Assembly (NCBI GenBank): GCA_040768665.1
Contig: JAXGMN010000083.1
Coordinates: forward strand, 1-41,018
Direction: 5' to 3'
DNA from: JABWBD01 sp040768665
GTDB taxonomy: Bacteria > Planctomycetota > Planctomycetia > Pirellulales > Thermoguttaceae
Length of the DNA stretch: 41,018 bases
Below are positions 26,353 through 34,623 of the stretch, piece after piece; position 1 is the first letter of the stretch, and each line of letters begins with the position of its first letter. The notes beneath the pieces are model-generated. The model was not told the DNA's origin. It did no database searches and saw nothing but the letters and a program-made list of their open reading frames with translations. The position numbers were made by a program, and so were the translations under genes.

Positions 26353-26586
26353 GGGGACAGGCACATTTTTACCACCCCTGTAAAAGTCCTAAGCTAAGGT
26401 CTTGCGAATTCGTCGTTTAACCGCAGTGCCCAACGGGCCGCGCTTGGGGCGGAGCCCGGCGCGGCTATCGGTCACCGGCGCGCGGCCCGTTGGGCACTGC
26501 GTTTAAACGACCTATACAGGGGTGGCACATCGTGCTCCGAAGACTCCGCAAAATGAGCCAGTCCCCGACGGTTTTGGGATAGGCTC
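26353..26586. repeat. Nested palindromic element (GGGGAC-type, copy 3)
   Basis: Three palindromes sit inside each other. Outer: GGGGACAGGCACATTTT (from 26353) with GCAAAATGAGCCAGTCCCC (26548-26566), plus the right border GGTTTTGGGATAGGCTC (26570-26586). Middle: CCACCCCTGTA (26372-26382) with TACAGGGGTGG (26515-26525). Inner: a 31-bp inverted repeat at 26413-26443 and 26480-26510 (TCGTTTAA.CGCAGTGCCC core, one mismatch). No coding capacity. It suggests palindromic elements inserted into one another. Confidence 0.8.
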
Positions 26587-26849
26587 TCGGCCTTCCTCGG
26601 CACATGACTGGCAAAACGTCGCAATGGCGGAATCCGATGGCTGGTGTGACGGTCTCCGTGCCCTCTCAGATGCAGCATGAGTCCCGGAAACCGACCCCGT
26701 TGCGACGGTTCGGCGTTCCAACGATAATAGACGTCCGGCCGACAAAACGATCAGAAGCTCATGAGGCGGCTCAACGCTGCCCGCAGCAGAAACGGATCAG
26801 ACCGGATCGGGCCAGACCAGACGAAAATCACACGAAAGGATGAACACCT

Positions 26850-28316
26850 ATGAGACTTGTCGCACTGCTGGCATGCATCGGATTGTTTGCCACTTATTCT
26901 CAAGAGAGCAACGCGGCCGACCAGGCATGCAAACAAGGCGTCGCCCCATCGTGTCAGGAGACGCCCCACGAGCGCGACTCCCGGATGCAGTGGTGGCGCG
27001 AAGCACGTTTTGGCATGTTCGTCCACTGGGGCCTCTACTCCGGCCTGGCCGGCACTTGGGAGGGCAAACCCGTCGGAACCAAGGGGGGCATGGAATGGAT
27101 CCAGCAGCGGGTCAAGGTCGACACCGACACGTACGCCAAAGCCGCGATTCCCAAGTTCAAGCCGACCGCCGACTTCGCCCGCCAGTGGGCCGCACTGGCC
27201 AAACAGGCCGGCTGCAAGTACCTCGTCTTTACCAGCAAGCACCACGACGGATTCGGCCTGTTCGATTCGACCGCCGGTGACTACAACACCGGGCACGTCC
27301 TAAATCGCGACCTGGTCAAGGAGATCGTCGATGCCTGCCGTGCGGAGGGCCTCAAGGTCGGTTTCTACCACTCGGTGATCGACTGGCACCACGACCAGTA
27401 CGAATACGCCAAGTCGAAACAGTTGCCACACCCGCTCAAGGGCCAACCCTATCCCAACGGCGACCGCGATCACGCCAAGTACCAGGCCTACCTCCGCCAG
27501 CAGGTCAACGAGCTCGTCTCGAACTACGGCCCCATCGACATTCTCTGGTGGGACTACAGCTCGCAGGACTTCCAGGGCGACGAGGCATGGCGAGCCGGCG
27601 AACTGATGAGCCTCGCTCGCTCGAAACAGCCCGGCATCATTATGAACAATCGCCTCTTCCGTATCCCCGAAGCCGGATGGTCCGGCATGGGCACCGCAGG
27701 CTTCATCCCGCAGCTCGATCCGAAGTACGGCGACTTCATCACGCCCGAGCAGCACATCCCCGCCACCGGCATGCCCGGCGTCGATTGGGAAACGTGCATG
27801 ACGATGAACACCACGTGGGGATACAGCGAGCACGACCACGCCTGGAAGTCCGACGAAACGCTCATTCGCAACCTCGTCGACATCGCCAGCAAGGGCGGCA
27901 ACTACCTGCTGAACATCGGCCCGAAAGGCGACGGAAGCGTTCCGCAACAGAGCATCGACTCGCTGAGGGCCATTGGCGAGTGGATGAAAACCAACGGCGA
28001 AGCGATCTACGCCACCGAGGCCAGCCCTTTCGAGAAACTCGACTGGGGCCGCTGCACGCGGAAGCAACTCAGCGACCGTGTGACGCGACTGTATCTCCAC
28101 GTGTTCGACTGGCCCGCGAGCGGCCAATTGGTGCTGCCCGGCCTTACGAACCAGCCGGTCGAGGCTTTGCTTCTTGCCGGCAAGCAGCGGCTGAAGGTCG
28201 CCGGCAACGACCAGGGCGTTGCGATCACGCTGCCGGCCGACGCGCCTGACAAGATCGCCACCGTGGTCGTTTTGGATATTCAGGGCTCGCCTAAGATCGT
28301 CCGACCCGAGCCATAG
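26850..28316 (+). CDS. Alpha-L-fucosidase, GH29, exported
   Basis: A 488-residue glycoside hydrolase that releases terminal L-fucose from glycans. It has a signal peptide (1-22, MRLVALLACIGLFATYSQES). GH29 motifs are RFGMFVHWGLYS (53-64), KHHDGFGLFDS (130-140) and the nucleophile region IDILWWDY with D235, followed by GGNYLLNIGPKGDG. The acid/base residue cannot be assigned by eye. The start has AAGGATG upstream. An intact sulfatase follows after 46 bases, fitting a joint attack on sulfated fucans. Confidence 0.93.
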   Translation: MRLVALLACIGLFATYSQESNAADQACKQGVAPSCQETPHERDSRMQWWREARFGMFVHWGLYSGLAGTWEGKPVGTKGGMEWIQQRVKVDTDTYAKAAIPKFKPTADFARQWAALAKQAGCKYLVFTSKHHDGFGLFDSTAGDYNTGHVLNRDLVKEIVDACRAEGLKVGFYHSVIDWHHDQYEYAKSKQLPHPLKGQPYPNGDRDHAKYQAYLRQQVNELVSNYGPIDILWWDYSSQDFQGDEAWRAGELMSLARSKQPGIIMNNRLFRIPEAGWSGMGTAGFIPQLDPKYGDFITPEQHIPATGMPGVDWETCMTMNTTWGYSEHDHAWKSDETLIRNLVDIASKGGNYLLNIGPKGDGSVPQQSIDSLRAIGEWMKTNGEAIYATEASPFEKLDWGRCTRKQLSDRVTRLYLHVFDWPASGQLVLPGLTNQPVEALLLAGKQRLKVAGNDQGVAITLPADAPDKIATVVVLDIQGSPKIVRPEP

Positions 28317-28362
28317 GCCGGAGATTTTCAGCCGACATTCAAGAAGAGAGGAGATTTCGGTT

Positions 28363-29832
28363 ATGACAACGATCCCGCGGAGTCTGCTTGCCCTCGCCGT
28401 GCTGCTTTGCCCATCGCTTGCCGCCGCCGAGAAGCCCAATATCCTCTTCCTGCTGAGCGACGATCACAGCTATCCGTTTGTCGGTTGCTACGGAGACGGC
28501 AACGTCACGACCCCCACGCTCGATCGCCTGGCCGCCGACGGCATGAAGTTTCACCGCTTTTTTACCGCCGCGCCCCAGTGTGTGCCGTCGCGGGTCGCGC
28601 TGTTGACCGGTCGCTCCCCGGTCGCCGCCCGGATGACCCGCTTTTCCGCGCCGTTGCCCCGCGACGAAGTGACCTTCCCTGAAATGCTCCGCGAACAGGC
28701 AGGGTATTTCACCGGTGTCTGTGGCCGGAGCTATCACCTGGACGGTTCCGGCAGGCAGCCCGCGGCGGTCGCTCGCATTTTCCAGCAGCACGGTCTGAGG
28801 ACCTTTGCCGACCGGGTCGATTACCTCCGTACGGGACCGGACGCCGAGGTTGCAGCGCAGGTGGCCGAGTTTCTCGACCAGAAGCCCGCCGAAAAGCCGT
28901 TCTTCCTTTGGGCCAACTTCAGCGATCCGCACCACCCGTGGAACGCACCGGCGGAGTTCCGGCCCGATCCGGCGTCGCTCCGGCTCCCGGCACACTGGCC
29001 CGACTTGCCGGGCATGCGCGAGCAGTTGGCCGACTACTGCGCCGAGGTGAATCGCGTGGATCGAACCATTGCCGGCGTGCTCGACGTGCTTGCCGGCCGG
29101 CAGTTGCTCGAGACTACGCTTGTCGTCTTTGCCGGCGACAACGGCGCCGCGCTGCCGCACGGCAAGGGTTCACTCTACGACCCCGGCTCAAACGTGCCGC
29201 TGATCGTCTGTTGGCCCGGCGCGGTAAAGGCCGGCGGCGAATCGCGCGCACTTCTCAGCGGCGAGGACCTTGGGCCCACGCTGCTCGCAGCGGCTGGCCT
29301 GTCGCCCCATCCGAATATGAGCGGCGTCAGTTTCCTTCCGCTCCTGGAGGGCAAAGAGCACACCCCTCGCAAGCACGTCTTTGTCGAGCGTGGTCCGCAC
29401 GGCTCCGCGCCGGTGAGCGTGAACATGAGCAATGGTGGCTACGATCTGAGCCGTGCGGTGCGCAGCGACCGCTATAAATTCATCTACAACTGCACTCCTT
29501 GGATTCCCTACTCGCCCGTGGATTCCGCGGGCGGCGCCGCCTGGCCCCAGATCAAGGCCGCCGCTGCCGAAGGAAGCCTTGCTTCCGGCGTTCAGGCAAC
29601 CTACTTCACCACGCCGAGGCCCGTCTACGAGTTGTACGATCTCGACAACGATCCTTCGGAACTGAACAACCTCAGCGGAAATCCGGAACTGACCGCGGTT
29701 GAACGGGAGCTTCGCGAAGCGCTGGCGGAGAAAATGATTCTCGATTGGGACTACCTGCCCCTGCCCGCGTTGATCAACGACGCTTCGCCGGCCAAGGCAA
29801 AGCCAAAAGGAGGCAAGCAACGTCTTCGCTAG
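28363..29832 (+). CDS. Type I sulfatase (formylglycine-dependent), exported
   Basis: A 489-residue secreted sulfate-ester hydrolase. It has a signal peptide (1-22, ending SLAAAEK), metal ligands in FLLSDDHSYP (D33, D34), formylglycine motif QCVPSRVALLTGR with C73, VFAGDNGAALPHGKG for the distal metal and substrate site, and C-terminal VYELYDLDNDPSELNNL, typical of the S1 family. Activity needs a formylglycine-generating enzyme encoded elsewhere. GGAG lies 11 bases before ATG 28363. Probably co-transcribed with the fucosidase. Confidence 0.93.
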   Translation: MTTIPRSLLALAVLLCPSLAAAEKPNILFLLSDDHSYPFVGCYGDGNVTTPTLDRLAADGMKFHRFFTAAPQCVPSRVALLTGRSPVAARMTRFSAPLPRDEVTFPEMLREQAGYFTGVCGRSYHLDGSGRQPAAVARIFQQHGLRTFADRVDYLRTGPDAEVAAQVAEFLDQKPAEKPFFLWANFSDPHHPWNAPAEFRPDPASLRLPAHWPDLPGMREQLADYCAEVNRVDRTIAGVLDVLAGRQLLETTLVVFAGDNGAALPHGKGSLYDPGSNVPLIVCWPGAVKAGGESRALLSGEDLGPTLLAAAGLSPHPNMSGVSFLPLLEGKEHTPRKHVFVERGPHGSAPVSVNMSNGGYDLSRAVRSDRYKFIYNCTPWIPYSPVDSAGGAAWPQIKAAAAEGSLASGVQATYFTTPRPVYELYDLDNDPSELNNLSGNPELTAVERELREALAEKMILDWDYLPLPALINDASPAKAKPKGGKQRLR

Positions 29833-29888
29833 CGTGACCGCGAGCCTTTGAATTGGGAGGCGTCCGCTGCTGTCCATGGGACACAGAA

Positions 29889-29993
29889 CCTATCCCAAAA
29901 CGGCGTCAAGAGAAGGGGACAGGCACATTTTGCTTCAATGACTCCGCAAAATGAGCCAGTCCCCAACGGTTGCCCAACGGTCTTGGAACAGGC
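29889..29993. repeat. GGGGAC-type palindromic element, copy 4
   Basis: The left border is CCTATCCCAAAACGG. The arms GGGGACAGGCACATTTTGC (29915-29933) and GCAAAATGAGCCAGTCCCC (29946-29964) pair except at two A-A positions. The right border is degenerate and preceded by a short duplication (CCCAACGGT). Confidence 0.8.
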
Positions 29994-30147
29994 ACAGGAT
30001 TGATTCCTCGTTGTTGCAGGATGACACATCCAGTGTTGCCGCCTTGCACGGCCATCCGGGAAACGCTTCTGCGACCCCGAGATATTCCAGACTCGCAACA
30101 CCTTGCCATGAAAAGGTTTACGCCGCCTTTTTGTTTGATTTCGCAGA

Positions 30148-30165
30148 TTGGTACACGCCTTGCGT
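30148..30165 (+). promoter_or_regulatory. Sigma-54-type promoter for csrA copy 2
   Basis: TTGGTACACGCCTTGCGTT: GG (30150-30151) and GC (30162-30163) are 10 bases apart, with a TTGC -12 box. The -12 GC is 67 bases from the csrA start codon. Confidence 0.65.
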
Positions 30166-30229
30166 TAACAACAATCAGCGGCGATCAGGAAAAACGACAT
30201 TCGCCGGACGCTTGAAAAGGAGGCAGGCC

Positions 30230-30415
30230 ATGCTGGTGTTTTGCAGGAAGCAAGGTGAAACCTTCTCAATCGGAGAGAACATCCACGTCCGGATTGTCGA
30301 GATCCGTGGCGGGCGCGCGAAGATCGCTATCGAAGCCCCTGCGAAGATAGCGATCCGGCGCGGGGAACTTTTGCTGCCGACCGCCGCATCAAACCAGAAG
30401 TCAACCGAGCGATGA
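30230..30415 (+). CDS. csrA: CsrA carbon storage regulator, copy 2
   Basis: A 61-residue CsrA paralogue, MLVFCRKQGETFSIGENIHV followed by EIRGGRAKIAIEAP and KIAIRRGEL. It shares the MLVF.RKQGE variant start with copy 1, so the two probably arose by lineage duplication. AAAAGGAGGC precedes ATG 30230. The leader holds GGA motifs in CAGGAAAAACGAC, CCGGAC and the ribosome binding site, which suggests autorepression. Why two copies lie about 5.7 kb apart is unknown; different targets or dosage control are possible. Confidence 0.93.
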   Translation: MLVFCRKQGETFSIGENIHVRIVEIRGGRAKIAIEAPAKIAIRRGELLLPTAASNQKSTER

Positions 30416-30529
30416 ATGCAACATCACGGCAGAAGCTACAGAATTCGCATCGTTTGCATACGATTTATCCATATTCCCGGACCAGATCATGGGTCGATGG
30501 CGACTCGTGCCATGGCTCGAGAGTTATCT

Positions 30530-30564
30530 CCCCGCGCGAGACCGGGCTTGCGCGGGGCTCTTTT
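30530..30564 (+). terminator. Intrinsic terminator after csrA copy 2
   Basis: CCCCGCGC (30530-30537) pairs with GCGCGGGG (30550-30557) and is followed by CTCTTTT. It separates csrA from the MutS-like gene, whose start codon is about 30 bases further on, so it could also attenuate that gene. Confidence 0.65.
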
Positions 30565-30590
30565 CAAGCCGATCATTGAGGAGTTCCGTC

Positions 30591-30872
30591 ATGAATCGAA
30601 ATCCAGATTTGATTGCCAGGAGGTTTCGAATCATGCAGCAGGCCCATTTTGGCGCGATCCTGCTGCTCCACATCGGCGACTTCTACTACGCGCTGTTTGA
30701 TCAGGCCCTGCCGGTTGCCCAAGCGACAGGTGGTTCGCTGGCAGCACTGCGAGGCTATGGGGATCATCGGTATTGCGGCATCGCGGCTGAAGGCCTCAAC
30801 GAGGCGGTATCGACGCTTGAGGAAAAGGGACACCGTGTGGTCGTCCTCGACGGGGGCTTTCTCCTGCAATAG
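30591..30872 (+). CDS. Stand-alone MutS domain-I-like small protein
   Basis: A 93-residue protein from ATG 30591 (GAGGAG upstream). It aligns by eye, almost without gaps, to the mismatch-recognition domain I of MutS. FRIMQQAHFGAILLLHIGDF corresponds to the [24 protein letters not shown] region. CGIAAEGLNEAVSTLEEKGH corresponds to the MAGIPYHA...LVNQGE region, and HRVVVLD to VAICEQ. The phenylalanine of the F-x-E motif is kept (GDFY), but the glutamate is tyrosine. No ATPase or clamp domains are encoded. It could be a DNA-distortion sensor or a redeployed fold; function unknown. Confidence 0.6.
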   Translation: MNRNPDLIARRFRIMQQAHFGAILLLHIGDFYYALFDQALPVAQATGGSLAALRGYGDHRYCGIAAEGLNEAVSTLEEKGHRVVVLDGGFLLQ

Positions 30873-30971
30873 AGGCCCTAACAAAACGGGGACAGGCACC
30901 TCGCAAAGACGCCTATTCTCCGTGTTTTGCGACTGTTTGGCTCGGAGCCAGTCCCCGTTTTGTCAGGGCCT
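30873..30971. repeat. GGGGAC-type palindromic element, copy 5 (variant arms)
   Basis: Borders AGGCCCTAACAAAAC and GTTTTGTCAGGGCCT enclose GGGGACAGGCACC and GGAGCCAGTCCCC. The inner stem is TCGCAAA / TTTGCGA rather than ATTTTGC / GCAAAAT. Different sequences keep the same pairing, which argues for selection on structure. It directly follows the stop codon of the MutS-like gene. Confidence 0.8.
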
Positions 30972-31040
30972 TTTAGATTTTGACTGCGGCCATCCTGCCC
31001 CGCTGACACTCCCGGCCTAACGCGTAAACACCTGCCGCGA

Positions 31041-32150
31041 CTACGCCTGTTTCAGGCCGCCGACCCCATCCTTACGGGCTTTCAGCGTCGGGTCGCCGGT
31101 CATCGGCAGCGTCACCGCGCGGCCGGTCTCGGCGGCCTTATAGATGCCGAGGATGATCTCCACCGAGCGGCGACCTTCGCGACCGTCGATGAGCGGGCGG
31201 CCTCCCTTCTTGATCGCCTTGAGCACATCGGCGAACTGCTTGGCGTGGCCGTGATGCCCGATCGCCGCCGGATCCGCCGCACCGCCGCCGCCGCTATGCC
31301 GTTCGGCCATCTGCTTCTCGACGGCAGCGTCGGAGGCTTTCTTCTTCTCAAAGTCCCACTTGACGATGTCCTCCTCCTCGACCATCACCGAACCGGTGCT
31401 GCCGTGAATCTCGATCCGCTTCAGGTACCCCGGGTAGATCGCCGTGCTCGCCTCGATCACGCCCAGGGCGCCATTGGCGAAACGCACCGTGGCCATGGCG
31501 ACGTCTTCGACCGCGATCCGCTCGTGCGCCAAAAGGTCCATCTGGGCCCGGATCTCCACCACGGGGCCCATCAGCCAGGTGAGAAGATCAACGCTGTGGA
31601 TCGCCTGATTCATCAAGGCGCCGCCGCCGTCCAGTTCCCAGGTCCCCCGCCACGCGCCGCTGTCGTAGTATTTCTGGGTGCGATACCACTTGACCAGCGC
31701 ATCGCCCACCGTCAGCCGGCCGAAGCGCCCCTGCTCGATGGCTTTCTTGAGCATGACGTTGGTGTCGTGGAACCGCGAAGGGAAAATCGTGGAAAGGACC
31801 ACGCCGGCTTTTTCGCACTCGTCGATGATCCGGTCGCAACGCCGCAACGTGATTTCCAGCGGCTTCTCCACGATCACGTGTTTGCCGGCTCGCGCGGCGG
31901 CGACGGCAGGCTCCATGTGGGCTCCGCTGGGTGTGCCGATGGTGACGACTTCGACCGCCGGGTCGGCAAGCATCTCGTCGAGCTTGTGGTACGCCTTGCA
32001 CCCGGTCGACTCGGCCAAGCGGTCCGCCGCGGCCGGCACCATGTCGAAACAGGCGGCCAACTCAGCCCCACGGACGTCGTTGATCGCGCGGGCATGAAAA
32101 TTCGCGATCATGCCGCAACCGATAATGCCGAATCCAGTCGCCTTCGCCAT
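31041..32150 (-). CDS. Gfo/Idh/MocA-family NAD(P)-dependent oxidoreductase
   Basis: A 369-residue cytoplasmic dehydrogenase, probably acting on a sugar or cyclitol. Rossmann motif FGIIGCGMIANFHA at the N-terminus, VTIGTPSGAH, and the family signature KHVIVEKPLEI. The C-terminal half (GGGALMNQAIHSVDLL) supplies the substrate-binding sheet and the conserved histidine. GGAGAACTCC precedes ATG 32150. In planctomycetes such genes accompany glycan degradation; substrate unknown. Confidence 0.92.
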   Translation of the reverse strand: MAKATGFGIIGCGMIANFHARAINDVRGAELAACFDMVPAAADRLAESTGCKAYHKLDEMLADPAVEVVTIGTPSGAHMEPAVAAARAGKHVIVEKPLEITLRRCDRIIDECEKAGVVLSTIFPSRFHDTNVMLKKAIEQGRFGRLTVGDALVKWYRTQKYYDSGAWRGTWELDGGGALMNQAIHSVDLLTWLMGPVVEIRAQMDLLAHERIAVEDVAMATVRFANGALGVIEASTAIYPGYLKRIEIHGSTGSVMVEEEDIVKWDFEKKKASDAAVEKQMAERHSGGGGAADPAAIGHHGHAKQFADVLKAIKKGGRPLIDGREGRRSVEIILGIYKAAETGRAVTLPMTGDPTLKARKDGVGGLKQA

Positions 32151-32282
32151 CGGAGTTCTCCTTCAGAATCATGGATCTTGCTGCACAAGACCCGGATTAT
32201 AGGAAGGCTGCACAGGCATGAAAAGGGGAGGGGGAGATGAATGGGGTGATCGAGCATGGGAAGCCTCAAGCGGCCGAAAAAT

Positions 32283-32297
32283 GGACCAGTCCCCGAC
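32283..32297. repeat. Half of a GGGGAC-type palindromic element
   Basis: GGACCAGTCCCCGAC matches the right inner arm of the family (GAGCCAGTCCCC plus GAC). No left arm is visible, so this is a remnant. Confidence 0.5.
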
Positions 32298-32342
32298 CGC
32301 CTTGTGAACGCTTACGTTTCTGGCTGTAATTGGCCAGCGCGA

Positions 32343-33080
32343 TCACCCTCCCGGCTCCGGCGTCGCGGCAGGTTCCTTCTGAAAAAACATCAGGTGTTGC
32401 CACGGCAATCCGTCGAATTGCTCGACCAGTTCCAGGCCGTTCGGCGGGAGTTCTTTGAGGATCTGTGCCTTGCTCATCTTGTGCAACGGCTTGATCGGCA
32501 CCTCCGGATCTTCGGCCCGAAATTCGACCAGCGCAATCCGGCCGTCCGGCTTTAAGCTGCGGCGGATTGCCTGGAGCATCGCTTCGGGGTGCGAGAACTC
32601 GTGGTAGACGTCGACCATGAGGACGAGATCGAACGTCTCTTCAGGAAGCCGCGGATCGTCCGGCGCCCCCAGCACGGGCACGATGTTTCCTAGCCGGGCC
32701 TGCTTCGCCGCCTGGCGGAGCAATCGCAGCATTTCCGGCTGGATGTCGACCGCGTAGACCTTGCCCTTGGGCCCCACTCGCCTGGCCAGTTCGAGCGTGT
32801 AGAAGCCGTTGCCGCAGCCCATGTCGCAGACTACCTGCCCCGGCTCAATGTCCAACTCTCTTAGCAGGGTCCTGCAATCCTCCTCGCGCTGGCGCGACTC
32901 GCGGACCAGCCACGGAGCCCCGAGGACGTGCATGGTGGTCGCGATTTCGCGGCCTTTGTAGTGGGTCTGCGCGGGCGGCGCCTCCGGGGCTGCCACCTGA
33001 GCCGGCACCGCCGCAGGCAAACCCAAGCTCAAACACAGCAACAAGACCAACAACCATCGAGAGAGCGGCTTGCTCGTCAT
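32343..33080 (-). CDS. Exported class I SAM-dependent methyltransferase
   Basis: A 245-residue protein with a clear signal peptide (SRWLLVLLLCLSLGLPAAVPAQ). The Rossmann methyltransferase domain has motif I VVCDMGCGNGFYTLELA, motif II VYAVDIQPEML, and FDLVLMVDVYHEFSHPE. Export of a SAM-dependent enzyme is unexpected because SAM is cytoplasmic. In planctomycetes the periplasm-like space is large, and similar leader-bearing methyltransferases occur. Substrate unknown. The gene lies between the oxidoreductase and the amidohydrolase on the same strand. Confidence 0.88.
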   Translation of the reverse strand: MTSKPLSRWLLVLLLCLSLGLPAAVPAQVAAPEAPPAQTHYKGREIATTMHVLGAPWLVRESRQREEDCRTLLRELDIEPGQVVCDMGCGNGFYTLELARRVGPKGKVYAVDIQPEMLRLLRQAAKQARLGNIVPVLGAPDDPRLPEETFDLVLMVDVYHEFSHPEAMLQAIRRSLKPDGRIALVEFRAEDPEVPIKPLHKMSKAQILKELPPNGLELVEQFDGLPWQHLMFFQKEPAATPEPGG

Positions 33081-33239
33081 AGAAGCCTCCTGGATCCCCG
33101 TAGCCCGGCTGCGACGCGCCGTTACGCCGGAATTCTACGGGCGCGGCAGGGCCGGGACCGAGCGGTCCGAGCAAACCTCAGTCGGAGAGGCACCCTCCTG
33201 CTGTCGGACACCTGGGCCAGCGCCAGGCCGCCGGCCCAA

Positions 33240-34229
33240 TCACGTCAGCCCGTAGATGCGGATGGCATTGTCATGCCAGAGCTTTCGCTGCTCCGACTCG
33301 GGTCGCTCTTTCACCAGTGCATGCAGCGCCAGCACCCATTGGCGGAGCGTCGCGCCGCGGAGGCAGACGGGCCAGTCGCTGGCGAAAGCCACACGGTCGG
33401 GGCCAAATGCTTCGAGGCAGTGGTTGACGATCGGGGCCAGATCTTCCGGCGACCAGTCCCGGGGCACGCGTGCAACGATCCCCGAGATCTTACAGGTTAC
33501 CTGCTTCCGGCGGGCTAATTCCGAAATACCCCGTCGCCAGCGCTCAATCGCCTCATTCTGCCGCGGTTCTCGGAACCAGTTCGGATCGGCGTTGCCACAG
33601 TGATTCAGAATGAACGGGGTGCCGGGGCAGCGGTCGACGAGCCTGGCTCCCTCTTCCATCGCATCGTTGGGCACATTGAGGTCGAAACGCAATCCCATCT
33701 CGCCCAGTAGCCGGACGTCGCGCAAGAATGGCTCGCTGAGATGAAATCCCGCTTCGACATCCGCCTTCTGCAGGATCCGCCGCACACCTTTCACGTAGGG
33801 GCTCTTGCCGTAGCGGTCGATATAGGGCCGGAACTGGTCCGTGCCCGGCCGGCCGCCGATCACGGCTGCGACCGTCGGGTTGTCGTCGAGTTTGGCAACG
33901 TAAATGGCATATTCCGCCTCTGCGACCAGTTCTTCCTCCTTGGCGGCAACCTCCATATAGACGGCTTTGGTGATCGGCAGCCCCTGGATCGCCAGCAGAT
34001 AGTCGCTGCTCGTGAAACTGCGATTGAGCAACTCCGACGACTTGATCCACGCCAAATCGAGCACCTTGCGATCCCAGAGATGCTGATGTCCGTCAACGAT
34101 CGGCAACTTCGGCATCTCCGGCACGAACGGCGTTTCCGCCGCAAGCCCGCTCGGTACGCCGGCCGCACCGAAGCCCGCTAAAGCCATTGCGGACGATTGC
34201 CGGAGAAATCTTCGACGAGTGACGCTCAT
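33240..34229 (-). CDS. Tat-exported amidohydrolase (COG3618 lactonase-like)
   Basis: A 329-residue TIM-barrel metal hydrolase. The N-terminus VTRRRFLRQSSAMALAGFG is a twin-arginine signal. PIVDGHQHLWD holds the HxH metal ligands, FILNHCGNADPNW a further histidine, and VAFASDWPVC the catalytic aspartate. This pattern is that of the 2-pyrone-4,6-dicarboxylate / L-fuconolactone hydrolase group. Given the fucosidase nearby, hydrolysis of a sugar lactone is a reasonable guess, but export argues for an external substrate. Confidence 0.88.
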   Translation of the reverse strand: MSVTRRRFLRQSSAMALAGFGAAGVPSGLAAETPFVPEMPKLPIVDGHQHLWDRKVLDLAWIKSSELLNRSFTSSDYLLAIQGLPITKAVYMEVAAKEEELVAEAEYAIYVAKLDDNPTVAAVIGGRPGTDQFRPYIDRYGKSPYVKGVRRILQKADVEAGFHLSEPFLRDVRLLGEMGLRFDLNVPNDAMEEGARLVDRCPGTPFILNHCGNADPNWFREPRQNEAIERWRRGISELARRKQVTCKISGIVARVPRDWSPEDLAPIVNHCLEAFGPDRVAFASDWPVCLRGATLRQWVLALHALVKERPESEQRKLWHDNAIRIYGLT

Positions 34230-34623
34230 GATGCCGTTCCTTCACGCGTGGATTGCTGCACTTACTTGCCAGACCGCACCCAGAACGCCGCGAGGGCGGC
34301 AGATCCGAGTTTTCCAATTCTAACGCTTCGGCAATTGTGCCAGCAACGGTGCTACAGATGGGGCGACTTCTCACGCTCCCTGACTTACAATGCATGCAGT
34401 GGCGGACTACATGCCGCCGGACCCGCGGAGGGGCACACGCCCCCTTTCCCCCTTTTTTCTCCTTGAATCGCTTTGGTGGGATCATCGCGAGAACCCCGAA
34501 ACGCCGGAGACATCGTCGACACACGCCGCGGTTTTCGCCGAAGGCAGTCTTTGACACCCGCACGCACGCCCAGTTCCCTCCTCGCCAACGGCGGCACGCT
34601 CAACACTCCATGGGAGACATACT
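34230..34623. other. Divergent intergenic region upstream of hflK
   Basis: About 390 bases between the amidohydrolase (minus) and hflK (plus), so it should contain two divergent promoters. No confident -35/-10 or sigma-54 box was found, and no small gene is supported. Confidence 0.4.

Noticed and set aside
27300..28439. A 379-codon minus-strand frame opposite the fucosidase.
   Set aside because: Shadow of a gene with complete GH29 motifs.
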